Source: an uncultured Microbacterium sp.
Lineage (GTDB): Bacteria > Actinomycetota > Actinomycetes > Actinomycetales > Microbacteriaceae
Assembly: GCA_937926065.1 (NCBI GenBank)
Contig: CALANM010000061.1
Coordinates: 1-7,542 of the forward strand
Reading direction: 5' to 3'
DNA length: 7,542 nt
Position 1 is the first letter of the stretch, and every line of letters begins with the position of its first letter. Positions 1 to 6,727 of the stretch are shown here, one piece after another. The notes beneath the pieces are model-generated. The model ran no database searches. It was given only the letters and a program-made list of their open reading frames with translations, and was not told the DNA's origin. The position numbers were made by a program, and so were the translations under genes.

Positions 1-634
1 CGGCACCGTGGCGATCGACCTGCTCGCCGGCCCGTCCGAGGTCGCTGTCATCTCCGACGAGACCGCCGACCCGGAGCTCGTCGCGGCCGACCTGCTCGGT
101 CAGGCCGAGCACGGCCCCAACTCCCCGGCCGCCCTCGTGACGACCTCCGAAGCCCACGGCCAGGCGGTCATCGAAGCGGTCGACCGTCAGCTCGAGACGC
201 TCTCGACCGCCGAGATCTGCGGCGCCGCGTGGCGCGACTACGGCGTGGTGACGGTGGCCGATGACCGCGAGACGGCCGTCGCGCTCATGGACGACCTCGC
301 CCCCGAGCACCTCGAGGTCATCACCGCCGACGACGAGTGGTACCACGACCGCCTGTCCAACTACGGCTCCCTGTTCATCGGCCCGTGGAGCACGGTGGCG
401 TACTCTGACAAGGGAATGGCCGGCACGAACCACGTGCTGCCGACCGCCGGCGGTGCCAAGCACAGCGCCGGGCTCTCTGTCTCGCGCTTCCTCAAGCCGC
501 TCACGTATCAGCGGATCGCCAAGGACGCGACCCCGCAGCTCGCGCACGCCGTGCAGACGATCTCCGATTCGGAAGGCATGGCGGCGCACAGCGCGACCGC
601 CACGATGCGTCTCGACCGCCTTCAAAGCGAGTAG
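1..634 (+). CDS. Histidinol dehydrogenase-like NAD/zinc oxidoreductase, C-terminal part (5' end outside window)
   Basis: The reading frame is open from base 2 and the first ~225 residues lie upstream of the window. Numbering from the GTG codon at 8, the HisD family residues are all visible: zinc-site Gln32 and His35 (GQAEHG), catalytic Glu100-His101 (APEHLE), Asp134 (YSDKG), His142 (GTNHVLPT) and a C-terminal His194 (MAAHSA). These correspond to E. coli HisD Q259, H262, E326/H327, D360, H367 and H419. The family oxidises an alcohol through an aldehyde to a carboxylate with two NAD+. The segment after GTNHVLPT (AKHSAGLSVSRFLKPLTYQ) resembles catabolic HisD paralogs, such as sulfopropanediol-dehydrogenase-like proteins, more than biosynthetic HisD. 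No other his genes follow; a nitrilase and a permease do. The Asp-to-His spacing is one residue longer than in E. coli HisD. A catabolic alcohol dehydrogenase role is therefore inferred and the substrate is unknown. True HisD is less likely but not excluded. Confidence 0.85.
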   Translation, partial: GTVAIDLLAGPSEVAVISDETADPELVAADLLGQAEHGPNSPAALVTTSEAHGQAVIEAVDRQLETLSTAEICGAAWRDYGVVTVADDRETAVALMDDLAPEHLEVITADDEWYHDRLSNYGSLFIGPWSTVAYSDKGMAGTNHVLPTAGGAKHSAGLSVSRFLKPLTYQRIAKDATPQLAHAVQTISDSEGMAAHSATATMRLDRLQSE

Positions 635-696
635 TCGAACCGGAGGCGGCGTCCCCCGGCGGCGCGGCCTCATTCCCAAGAGAGGACAGGAGCGCC

Positions 697-1518
697 ATGA
701 ACGACGCCACGACGCCCGAGGCCGGCTCGCGAGAGCTCGTCGTCGCCGCGGTGAGCACCCCGGTCGTGCTCGGCGACGTCGAAGCGAACCTCGCGGCGAT
801 CGCTGAGGGAGTGGATGCCGCCCTCGCCGCCGGCGCACGCCTCGTGGTGCTGCCGGAGCTTGCGACGAGCGGCTACATGTTCGCGGATCGCGCCGAGGCG
901 GAGGCCGCTGCACTCGACGCGGCCGACGAGCGTCTCGGCGCGATCGCCCGCAAGGCCGTGGACGGCGCAGTGGTCGTCATGGGCTTCTGCGAGCGCGGGG
1001 ACGACGGTCTCTTCACGAGTGCGGCCGTGCTCTTCGAGGGCGCGGTGCGCGCGGTCTACCGCAAGAGCCACCTCTGGGGCCAGGAGTGCGAGATCTTCGA
1101 TCGCGGAGCCGAGGCCGGCGCGATCGTCGACACACCTGTCGGGCGTGTCGGCATCGCCATCTGCTACGACAACGAGTTCCCCGAGGTCCCGCGTCGCCTG
1201 GCGCTGGGCGGCGCCGAGGTGCTCGCGCTGCCCGTCAACTGGCCGCTCGTTCCGAAGCCTGAGACCGAGCACGCGCCCGAGATCATCCAGGCGATGGCCT
1301 CTGCCCGCTCTTCTCGCCTGCCTATGGTCATCGCTGATCGGCACGGCGAAGAGCGCGGCGTGCCGTGGACGGAGGGCACGGTCGTGATCGACGGCGACGG
1401 CTGGATCGCGGCGTCCGGCACTCGGGGAGCGGTGGTCACGAAGCTCACGCTCCTGGGCGACAAGCGACTCGGCCGTTACAACGACCTCTTCGGCGACCGC
1501 CGACCAGATCTCTACTGA
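697..1518 (+). CDS. Carbon-nitrogen hydrolase (nitrilase/amidase superfamily)
   Basis: This is a 273-residue cytosolic-looking protein, a usual length for a single CN-hydrolase domain, with no signal peptide or membrane segment. The family triad is complete: Glu54 in VVLPELATSGY, Lys123 in VYRKSHLWGQE, and nucleophile Cys156 in GIAICYDNEFPE. Glu130 is a candidate for the second conserved glutamate. Such enzymes hydrolyse amides, carbamoyl-amines or, more rarely, nitriles, releasing ammonia. The start is supported by AGGAG at 688-692, four bases before the ATG, with a second purine-rich stretch at 681-686. The gene lies 62 bp after the HisD-like gene and 24 bp before an NCS1 permease, so all three are probably co-transcribed. 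The 62-bp gap shows no convincing promoter or terminator. The family is clear, but the substrate cannot be assigned. An amidase or N-carbamoyl hydrolase acting on the permease substrate is the most economical guess. Confidence 0.9.
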   Translation: MNDATTPEAGSRELVVAAVSTPVVLGDVEANLAAIAEGVDAALAAGARLVVLPELATSGYMFADRAEAEAAALDAADERLGAIARKAVDGAVVVMGFCERGDDGLFTSAAVLFEGAVRAVYRKSHLWGQECEIFDRGAEAGAIVDTPVGRVGIAICYDNEFPEVPRRLALGGAEVLALPVNWPLVPKPETEHAPEIIQAMASARSSRLPMVIADRHGEERGVPWTEGTVVIDGDGWIAASGTRGAVVTKLTLLGDKRLGRYNDLFGDRRPDLY

Positions 1519-1530
1519 TCCCACCACCCG

Positions 1531-1535
1531 AAGGA
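1531..1535 (+). promoter_or_regulatory. Ribosome-binding site of the NCS1 permease
   Basis: AAGGA lies 7 bases upstream of the ATG at 1543, inside the 24-bp gap after the nitrilase stop codon. It fixes the permease start. Confidence 0.7.
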
Positions 1536-1542
1536 CAACCAC

Positions 1543-3003
1543 ATGACATACACGACAGATGCGGGGACGGCAGCAGCCCCGGCCACCGCGATCGAGGTCA
1601 AGTCGATCGACTGGGTCCCCCTCAGTCAGCGGCACGGCAAGCCGGGGAGCCTGTTCTCCCTCTGGTTCATGTCGAACGCGAACCTCACCACTCTCGCCAC
1701 CGGCATGGTCGGCATCGCGATGGGCGGCAACTTCGTCCTCTCCGTCATCGCGATCGTGACGGGCGTCATCGTCGGCACGGTGTTCACCGCGTTCCACTCG
1801 GCGCAGGGACCGCAGCTGGGCCTGCCCCAGATGATCCAGTCGCGTGCGCAGTTCGGCTACCGCGGCGTCGCGATCGTCTGCCTCGTGGTCGTGGCGAGCA
1901 TCGTCGGCTTCAACATCTTCAACCAGATGCTGGGCGGTCAGGTGCTCACCCAGACGACGGGTGTCGACGCCGGCGCGTGGTGGTACGTCCTCATCACGGC
2001 GGTCGCGCTCACGATCGCGATCTTCGGCCACGACTGGATCCACCGCGTGCAGCGCTGGCTGACGTGGCTGTTCCTCGCCACCTTCGGCGTGTTCACGGTC
2101 GTGGCGTTCATCGCCCTGCCGCTGCCCGCCACCGCATTCGCGGCGGACGGCTTCACGTGGGCGGCGTTCCTGGTGCAGTTCGCTGCGGCCGCCGCATACG
2201 CCCTCGGCTGGGCGCCGTACGTGTCCGACTACTCGCGCTACCTGCCGCCGCAGACGAGCCCGGCCAAGGCGCTGTTCTACACGTCGTCCGGCATCATCGT
2301 CGGCGCCGGCTGGCTCATGCTCCTGGGCGCGTTCGTCGCGAGCCTCTTCGCAGACGCCGACCCGGTCGCCGCGATCGCGGCAGCCGCCGACCAGATCCTC
2401 CCCGGCAGTGGCATCGTGCTCCTGTGGGCGGCTCTCCCGGCCCTGATCACCGTCATCACGATCAACATCTACGCCGCGAGCATCGAGCTGATCACGACGG
2501 TGGACTCGTTCCGCAGCGTGAAGCCGACGCTTCGTGCGCGCGTCATCGCGTGCTCCGTCATCGCCGGCCTCGCCTTCATCGGCGCGGCCTTCTCGAGCGG
2601 CGCGTTCCTCGACTCGTTCAGCAGCTTCCTGACGGTCCTGCTCTACGTGCTCGTGCCGTGGACGTCGGTGAACCTCGTCGACTACTACTTCGTGCGCCGC
2701 GGCCACTACGCGGTCGGCGAGATGTTCCGACCGGACGGCGTGTACGGCGCGTGGGGCGGTCGCGGCATCGCGGCCTATGTGATCGGCATCGTGGCGATGA
2801 TCCCGTTCGTCGTCACGACGTGGTTCGTCGGCCCCATCGCGACGGCCATGGGCGGCATCGACATCGCGCTCTTCGTCGGGCTCATCGTCTCGGCTGTGGC
2901 GTACCTGCTGCTCGCCCGCAGCATCGACCTGAGCGCCGAGCGCGAGCTCGCCGCACGGGAGGCCGAAGGGACGAGCGTCCGGAGCGTGAGCTTCGGGGCG
3001 TGA
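1543..3003 (+). CDS. NCS1-family permease (nucleobase/allantoin/hydantoin class, cytosine-purine permease type)
   Basis: This is a 486-residue integral membrane protein. About 12 hydrophobic segments can be drawn, at roughly residues 37-58, 60-84, 108-128, 146-162, 172-192, 206-226, 245-270, 290-315, 332-352, 358-380, 408-428 and 436-458. The N-terminal tail and the charged C-terminal tail (SAEREL...) are presumably cytoplasmic. NCS1 signatures include HSAQGPQLGLPQMIQSRAQF (85-104) with the following GYRG, PYVSDYSRYLP (225-235), NIYAAS in TM8, and VNLVDYYFVRRGHY (376-389). Members import cytosine, purines, uracil, allantoin, hydantoins or pyridoxine-type compounds by H+ or Na+ symport. The gene directly follows the nitrilase with its own ribosome-binding site and ends at a strong hairpin, so it is the last gene of the + strand transcript. 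It presumably imports the compound that the two upstream enzymes process. The substrate is not deducible from the motifs alone. Confidence 0.92.
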   Translation: MTYTTDAGTAAAPATAIEVKSIDWVPLSQRHGKPGSLFSLWFMSNANLTTLATGMVGIAMGGNFVLSVIAIVTGVIVGTVFTAFHSAQGPQLGLPQMIQSRAQFGYRGVAIVCLVVVASIVGFNIFNQMLGGQVLTQTTGVDAGAWWYVLITAVALTIAIFGHDWIHRVQRWLTWLFLATFGVFTVVAFIALPLPATAFAADGFTWAAFLVQFAAAAAYALGWAPYVSDYSRYLPPQTSPAKALFYTSSGIIVGAGWLMLLGAFVASLFADADPVAAIAAAADQILPGSGIVLLWAALPALITVITINIYAASIELITTVDSFRSVKPTLRARVIACSVIAGLAFIGAAFSSGAFLDSFSSFLTVLLYVLVPWTSVNLVDYYFVRRGHYAVGEMFRPDGVYGAWGGRGIAAYVIGIVAMIPFVVTTWFVGPIATAMGGIDIALFVGLIVSAVAYLLLARSIDLSAERELAAREAEGTSVRSVSFGA

Positions 3004-3018
3004 CTCCCTGATCCACTC

Positions 3019-3055
3019 CGAGGGGGCGGCGCGCGGTCTGCGCGTCGCCCCCTCG
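3019..3055. terminator. Bidirectional hairpin terminator between convergent operons
   Basis: An inverted repeat pairs 3019-3034 with 3040-3055. It has a perfect 10-bp outer stem (CGAGGGGGCG / CGCCCCCTCG), one G-T (wobble) position at 3029/3045, a 5-bp inner stem (CGCGC / GCGCG) and a 5-base loop (GGTCT). It starts 15 bp after the permease stop and ends 17 bp before the paaZ stop. There is only a weak T-rich run on the + side (TCTGTTC) and none on the - side, which is common for high-GC actinobacterial terminators. The stem symmetry lets it act for both transcripts. Confidence 0.82.
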
Positions 3056-3072
3056 TCTGTTCACGCGCGCCG

Positions 3073-5130
3073 TCACTCCTTGACGACGAGCGTGAGCACG
3101 TCGTACTGAGCGACGATCTCGTCGCGCTGGTTGCGGATGACGGCATCCCAGCGCACCTCGCCGTAGTCGTCGGTCTCGCGAGGGGTGATCTGCTTGGCGG
3201 TGAGACTCACCCGGATGTCGTCTCCCGGCGACACGGGCGTCAGGAAGCGCAGGTTCTCGAGTCCGTAGTTGGCGAGGACGGGGCCCGGATCGGGGTCGAC
3301 GAACAGACCGGCCGCCCACGACACGAGCAGGTAGCCGTGCGCGACGCGCCCCGGGAAGAACGGGTTGGCGGCGGCGGCCTCCTCATCCATGTGCGCATAG
3401 AACGTGTCGCCCGTGAAGTGCGCGAACGTCTCGATGTCCTCCAGCGTGACGGTGCGGGACGCGGAGTCGATGCGGTCGCCGATCCGCAGTGACGCGAGCG
3501 GCTTGCGGAACGGGTGGACGCCGTCGCCGTTGGACGAGGCCCCCGGATGCCACACGCCGGTCACGGCGGTGAGCAGCTCCGGCGGGCCCTGCACGGCCGT
3601 CAGCTGCATGTGGTGCAGCACGGCGCGGATGCCGCCGAGCTCCTCGCCGCCACCGGCCCGTCCCGGTCCGCCGTGCATCAGGTGCGGCACAGGCGCCCCG
3701 TGGCCGGTGGAGGTGCGCGCATCGTCGCGGTCGAGGAACAGGACGCGGCCGTTGACGGCGGCGATGCCGGCGAGCAGCTCTGCTGCCACGGCGGGGTCGT
3801 GGGTCGCGACGGAGGTGACGAGCGATCCGCCGCCCCGTGCGACGAGCTGGCTCGCCTCCGCGAGCGTCGTGTAGGGGAGCACGCTCGCGACCGGCCCGAA
3901 CGCTTCGATCTCGTGCACCGCCCGCGGGGCGTCGGCGCCGAAGCCGAGGAGGATCGGAGCGACGAACGCGCCTTCGTCGGCGAGGCCTCGCGTGCCGTCG
4001 GCGCGGAGCACCTCCGGCGGTGCGACGTCGCCCAGCAGCAGGTCGCCACCGGCGTCGCGGAGCGCCTTCACCTGCTGCAGCACGTCGTCGCGCTGCTCGA
4101 GCGACACGAGCGGACCCATCGTCACTCCCTCCGCGCGGGGGTCGCCGATGACGACCTTCTGCTCGATCGTCGCCCGCAGCGCCTCGGCGACGGCCTGCTC
4201 GGTCCCGGCGGGCACGAGGGCGCGGCGGATGGCGGTGCACTTCTGGCCCGCCTTCGTCGTGAGCTCGACGAACAGCTGGCGGATGTAGGCGTCGAACTCG
4301 GGTGTGCCGGGGACGGCATCCGGCCCGAGGATGGATGCGTTGATCGAATCGGTCTCGCTCGTGAACCGCACGCCCCCGGTCTGCACGCACTCGTGCCGCC
4401 GCAGCCGGTCGGCGGTGGAGGAGCTGCCGGTGAAGCCGACGATGTCTCCGAGACGCAGGTGATCGAACAGCGTCGGCACCGGACCGCTCACGAGCTGCAG
4501 CGTTCCCGCCGGCACGAGCCCTGACTCGATCAGAACGCGCACCCACGCCTCGGCGATGTAGGCCGTGGGCGTCGCCGGCTTGATGAGGCTCGGCACGCCG
4601 GCGAGGAAGGCGGGGGCGAACTTCTCGAGGGCCCCCCACATCGGGAAGTTGAACGCGTTGATCTGCACGGCCACGCCCGGGAGCCGCGTGTAGATGTGGC
4701 GACCGAGGAACGAGCCGTCCTTCGACAGCGGCTCGACGGGCCCGTCGAGGTGCATCTGCGCGTTCGGCAGTTCACGGCGTCCCTTCGACGAGTAGGTGAA
4801 CAGCACGCCGATGCCGCCGTCGACGTCGCTCAGCGAGTCGCGACGGGTCGATCCTGCGCGCATCGACAGCTCGTACAGCTCCTCCTTGCGCTCCGACAGC
4901 GCGACGGCGAACCGCTTGAGCAGCACCGCCCGCTGGTGGAACGTGAGCTGGCCGAGGCTGCGCTGCCCGACGATGCGGGCGTGCTCGAGCGCGGCGGCCA
5001 GATCGAGCCCCTCGGTGCTGACGCGCGTCACGATCTCGCCGGTCGACGCGTCGCGGACGGGCACCGCCTCGACGTCATTCGCGGGCGTCCACCACTCGTC
5101 GCGCACGTAACTGGGAAGGATCGCGGTCAT
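3073..5130 (-). CDS. paaZ: Bifunctional PaaZ: oxepin-CoA hydrolase / 3-oxo-5,6-dehydrosuberyl-CoA semialdehyde dehydrogenase
   Basis: At 685 residues it is full length (E. coli PaaZ is 681). Residues ~1-520 are an aldehyde dehydrogenase domain with INAFNFPMW (oxyanion Asn161), FTGSSSTADR (233-242), general base Glu259 (TSETDS), nucleophile Cys298 (KAGQKCTAIRR) and EAFGPV (409-414). Glu259 and Cys298 are 39 residues apart, as are E. coli Glu256 and Cys295. Residues ~545-685 form a MaoC-type hotdog hydratase with Asp575 and His580 (FTGDTFYAH) and the GRVAHGYL motif; the Asp/His spacing equals that of E. coli D561/H566. The enzyme opens the seven-membered oxepin ring and then oxidises the reactive semialdehyde, which prevents its dead-end cyclisation. 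Both halves look catalytically intact. It is the last gene of the paa operon. Its ATG overlaps the paaH stop by 4 bp (ATGA, 5127-5130), with GGAG at 5137-5140 six bases upstream. A hairpin terminator follows. Confidence 0.95.
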   Translation of the reverse strand: MTAILPSYVRDEWWTPANDVEAVPVRDASTGEIVTRVSTEGLDLAAALEHARIVGQRSLGQLTFHQRAVLLKRFAVALSERKEELYELSMRAGSTRRDSLSDVDGGIGVLFTYSSKGRRELPNAQMHLDGPVEPLSKDGSFLGRHIYTRLPGVAVQINAFNFPMWGALEKFAPAFLAGVPSLIKPATPTAYIAEAWVRVLIESGLVPAGTLQLVSGPVPTLFDHLRLGDIVGFTGSSSTADRLRRHECVQTGGVRFTSETDSINASILGPDAVPGTPEFDAYIRQLFVELTTKAGQKCTAIRRALVPAGTEQAVAEALRATIEQKVVIGDPRAEGVTMGPLVSLEQRDDVLQQVKALRDAGGDLLLGDVAPPEVLRADGTRGLADEGAFVAPILLGFGADAPRAVHEIEAFGPVASVLPYTTLAEASQLVARGGGSLVTSVATHDPAVAAELLAGIAAVNGRVLFLDRDDARTSTGHGAPVPHLMHGGPGRAGGGEELGGIRAVLHHMQLTAVQGPPELLTAVTGVWHPGASSNGDGVHPFRKPLASLRIGDRIDSASRTVTLEDIETFAHFTGDTFYAHMDEEAAAANPFFPGRVAHGYLLVSWAAGLFVDPDPGPVLANYGLENLRFLTPVSPGDDIRVSLTAKQITPRETDDYGEVRWDAVIRNQRDEIVAQYDVLTLVVKE

Positions 5131-5978
5131 TCATCACTCCATTCGTAGAAGCCGCGGCCCGTCTTGCGGCCGAGGCGTCCTTCGTCGACGAGCCGTCGCA
5201 GCAGCGCGGGCGGCGCGAACCGGTCGCCGAGCTCCCGCTCGAGCTCCTCCGCGATGCCGAGCCGCACGTCGAGACCGACGATGTCGGTCGTGCGCAAGGG
5301 TCCCATTGCATGCCGGTAGCCGAGCTCCATGGCGGCGTCGATGTCGGCGGCGGATGCCACGCCCTCCTCGACCATGCGGATCGCCTCGAGCCCGAGGAGC
5401 ACCCCGAGCCGCGACGAGGCGAAGCCCGGCGAATCGCGCACCTCGACGGGCGCCTTGCCGATCATCGCCACGGCCTCGCGGGCGAACGCGACGGTCGCGG
5501 GCGACGTGGCTGATCCGACGACGACTTCGACGATCCGTGACGCCGGCACCGGGTTGAAGAAGTGGAGCCCGGCGAACCGGTCGCGGCTCGGCAGATCGGC
5601 GGCGAGCGCGTCGATCGAGATCGACGACGTGTTGGTGGCGAGGACGGCATCGGGGGCTGCCTCGGCCATGCGGGCGAGTGCGTCGCGTTTGAGGTCGCGG
5701 TCTTCGGGAACGGCCTCGATCGCGAGCTCGCTGCCGCTGGCGGCGGCGATGTCCACGGCGACGGTCAGGCGGTCGAGGATCGTCGCTCCGTCGAGCGTCG
5801 TGTCGCCGCGGCGGATGGAGGTGGCGACGAGGCTCTCGATTCGTTCGCGCGCGGACTCCGCCGCGTTCGCGTCTCGTTCGACGACGGTGACGTGCGTCCC
5901 GGCGAGCAGGAAGGCGTGCGCGATGCCGGCCCCCATCCGGCCGCCGCCGAGGACGGCCACACGCGTGGGTGCGGTCAT
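5127..5978 (-). CDS. paaH: 3-hydroxyacyl-CoA dehydrogenase (PaaH, 3-hydroxyadipyl-CoA dehydrogenase)
   Basis: The protein has 283 residues, the single-copy form (Rossmann domain plus one C-terminal dimerisation domain). E. coli PaaH is much longer because its C-terminal domain is duplicated. The NAD-binding loop is LGGGRMGAGIA (10-20), with Glu34 after the second strand. Counterparts of human HAD residues Ser137, His158 and Glu170 are Ser118 (NTSS), His139 (GLHFFNPVP) and Glu151 (VEVV), with identical spacing. The position of Asn208 is Ser189 (PGFASSR). The C-terminus ends with the family motif GRKTGRGFYEW. It would oxidise 3-hydroxyadipyl-CoA to 3-oxoadipyl-CoA with NAD+. The frame stays open upstream to 6599, but the ATG at 5978 is chosen because it sits right after AGGAGGAGG and starts the Rossmann fold. 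It overlaps the paaF stop and the paaZ start by 4 bp each. The paa assignment rests on context, since sequence alone would allow a general beta-oxidation enzyme. Confidence 0.9.
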   Translation of the reverse strand: MTAPTRVAVLGGGRMGAGIAHAFLLAGTHVTVVERDANAAESARERIESLVATSIRRGDTTLDGATILDRLTVAVDIAAASGSELAIEAVPEDRDLKRDALARMAEAAPDAVLATNTSSISIDALAADLPSRDRFAGLHFFNPVPASRIVEVVVGSATSPATVAFAREAVAMIGKAPVEVRDSPGFASSRLGVLLGLEAIRMVEEGVASAADIDAAMELGYRHAMGPLRTTDIVGLDVRLGIAEELERELGDRFAPPALLRRLVDEGRLGRKTGRGFYEWSDE

Positions 5979-6715
5979 CGCCTCCTCCTCTCGAGGAATT
6001 CCGTCATGCGCCGCGTCTTCTCGGGGCTGTCGAACAGCTCGGCCTGCAGCTCGAGGTCGATGCCAGGGTGGCGGTCGGGCGGTGCGGCGAGCGCCGTCTT
6101 GGTGTGGCGCACGGCGAGGGGGTCGTTCTGCGCGATGCGGTCGGCGAGCTCGTGCGCCGCGTCGAGCAGGCTCTCGGAGGGGTGGATGCCGTTGAGCAGC
6201 CCCCAGGCGAGCGCTTCGTCGGCGTCGGGCACGCGGCCCGTGTAGAGCAGCTCGGCGGCGCGCGCCTCGCCGACGAGCGCGGGCAGTCGCCATGTCGCAC
6301 CGGCGGCGGCCATGATCCCGAGCTTCACCTCGGGGTTTCCGATGCGCGTGGCAGGGGTGCCGAGGCGCAGGTCGGCGGCGTAGGCGAGCTCTGCTCCGGC
6401 GCCGAGCGCCCAGCCGTCGAGGGCGGCGATGACCGGCATCCTCAGCTCGCGCACGCGGCGGAACGCCATCGTGTTGATGCCGCGGCGCGCGTCTGCTCCG
6501 CGCCGCTCGCGCAGCTGGGCGATGTCGGCGCCGCTGGCGAAGACGCCTCCGGCTCCAGTCAGGATGAGGATGCGGGGCTGCACTTCGAGGCGTGCGCACA
6601 GCGCGTGGAGCTCGTCGATCATGGCCTGATCGATGGCGTTGCGCACGGCGGGGCGGTGGAGCGTCGCGACGACGCGGTCGTCACGCCAGTCGACGAGCAG
6701 GGCGGGCTCGGTCAT
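5975..6715 (-). CDS. paaF: Enoyl-CoA hydratase (PaaF-like, 2,3-dehydroadipyl-CoA hydratase)
   Basis: This is a 246-residue crotonase-fold protein (E. coli PaaF is 255). The oxyanion-hole segments are FASGADI (59-65) and GWALGAGAEL (101-110). Both hydratase glutamates are present, Glu109 (GAELA) and Glu129 (NPEVKLG), 20 residues apart like rat E144/E164. It is therefore a true hydratase rather than an isomerase and fits hydration of 2,3-dehydroadipyl-CoA to 3-hydroxyadipyl-CoA, just before PaaH. The frame extends upstream to 6835, but that extension lies inside paaG. The ATG at 6715, two bases after the paaG stop and five after GGGGAGG, gives the normal N-terminus. The protein ends in four arginines because the paaH Shine-Dalgarno is embedded there. 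A broad-specificity EchA role is possible, and the paaF label relies on position. Confidence 0.82.
   Translation of the reverse strand: MTEPALLVDWRDDRVVATLHRPAVRNAIDQAMIDELHALCARLEVQPRILILTGAGGVFASGADIAQLRERRGADARRGINTMAFRRVRELRMPVIAALDGWALGAGAELAYAADLRLGTPATRIGNPEVKLGIMAAAGATWRLPALVGEARAAELLYTGRVPDADEALAWGLLNGIHPSESLLDAAHELADRIAQNDPLAVRHTKTALAAPPDRHPGIDLELQAELFDSPEKTRRMTEFLERRRR
5979..5989 (-). promoter_or_regulatory. Shine-Dalgarno of paaH embedded in the paaF 3' end
   Basis: On the - strand AGGAGGAGG (5989-5981) sits immediately upstream of the paaH ATG at 5978. The best anti-SD match, AGGAGG (5989-5984), is 5 bases away. The same bases encode three consecutive AGG arginine codons of paaF. 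This decides the paaH start against the longer open frame. Confidence 0.88.
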
Positions 6716-6717
6716 CG

Positions 6718-6727
6718 TCACCTCCCC
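6718..6727 (-). promoter_or_regulatory. Shine-Dalgarno of paaF overlapping the paaG stop
   Basis: On the - strand GGGGAGGTGA (6727-6718) contains the last Gly-Arg codons and the TGA stop of paaG. GGAGG is 5 bases before the paaF ATG at 6715. It supports this start over upstream in-frame candidates. Confidence 0.85.

Noticed and set aside
1..634. Assignment as biosynthetic hisD
   Set aside because: The catalytic residues fit, but no his gene follows, the sequence after GTNHVLPT resembles catabolic paralogs, and the neighbours are a nitrilase and a permease. The symbol was therefore left empty.
641..673. Possible hairpin (GAGGC ... GCCTC) between the HisD-like gene and the nitrilase
   Set aside because: Only 5 bp plus a broken 3-bp inner stem with a long loop and no T-run follow. 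This is too weak to call a terminator in GC-rich sequence, so the genes are kept as one probable transcript.
670..2706. 678-codon open frame on the - strand opposite the nitrilase and permease
   Set aside because: Its translation is a low-complexity Arg/Asp/Glu/His-rich sequence without a fold signature, as expected from reading GC-rich codons in antisense. The opposite strand encodes two clearly recognisable proteins.
1365..3011. 548-codon + strand open frame overlapping the permease
   Set aside because: It is an out-of-frame shadow rich in Arg, His, Gly and Pro. The permease frame at 1543-3003 has NCS1 motifs and transmembrane segments.
3514..4524. 336-codon + strand open frame opposite paaZ
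   Set aside because: It has antisense shadow composition and no recognisable domain. The - strand carries conserved PaaZ catalytic residues through the same interval.
5979..6599. N-terminal extension of the PaaH frame (490 codons in total)
   Set aside because: The extra ~207 residues are Arg/Pro/Ala-rich shadow of paaF. The strong Shine-Dalgarno and the Rossmann fold begin at the ATG at 5978.
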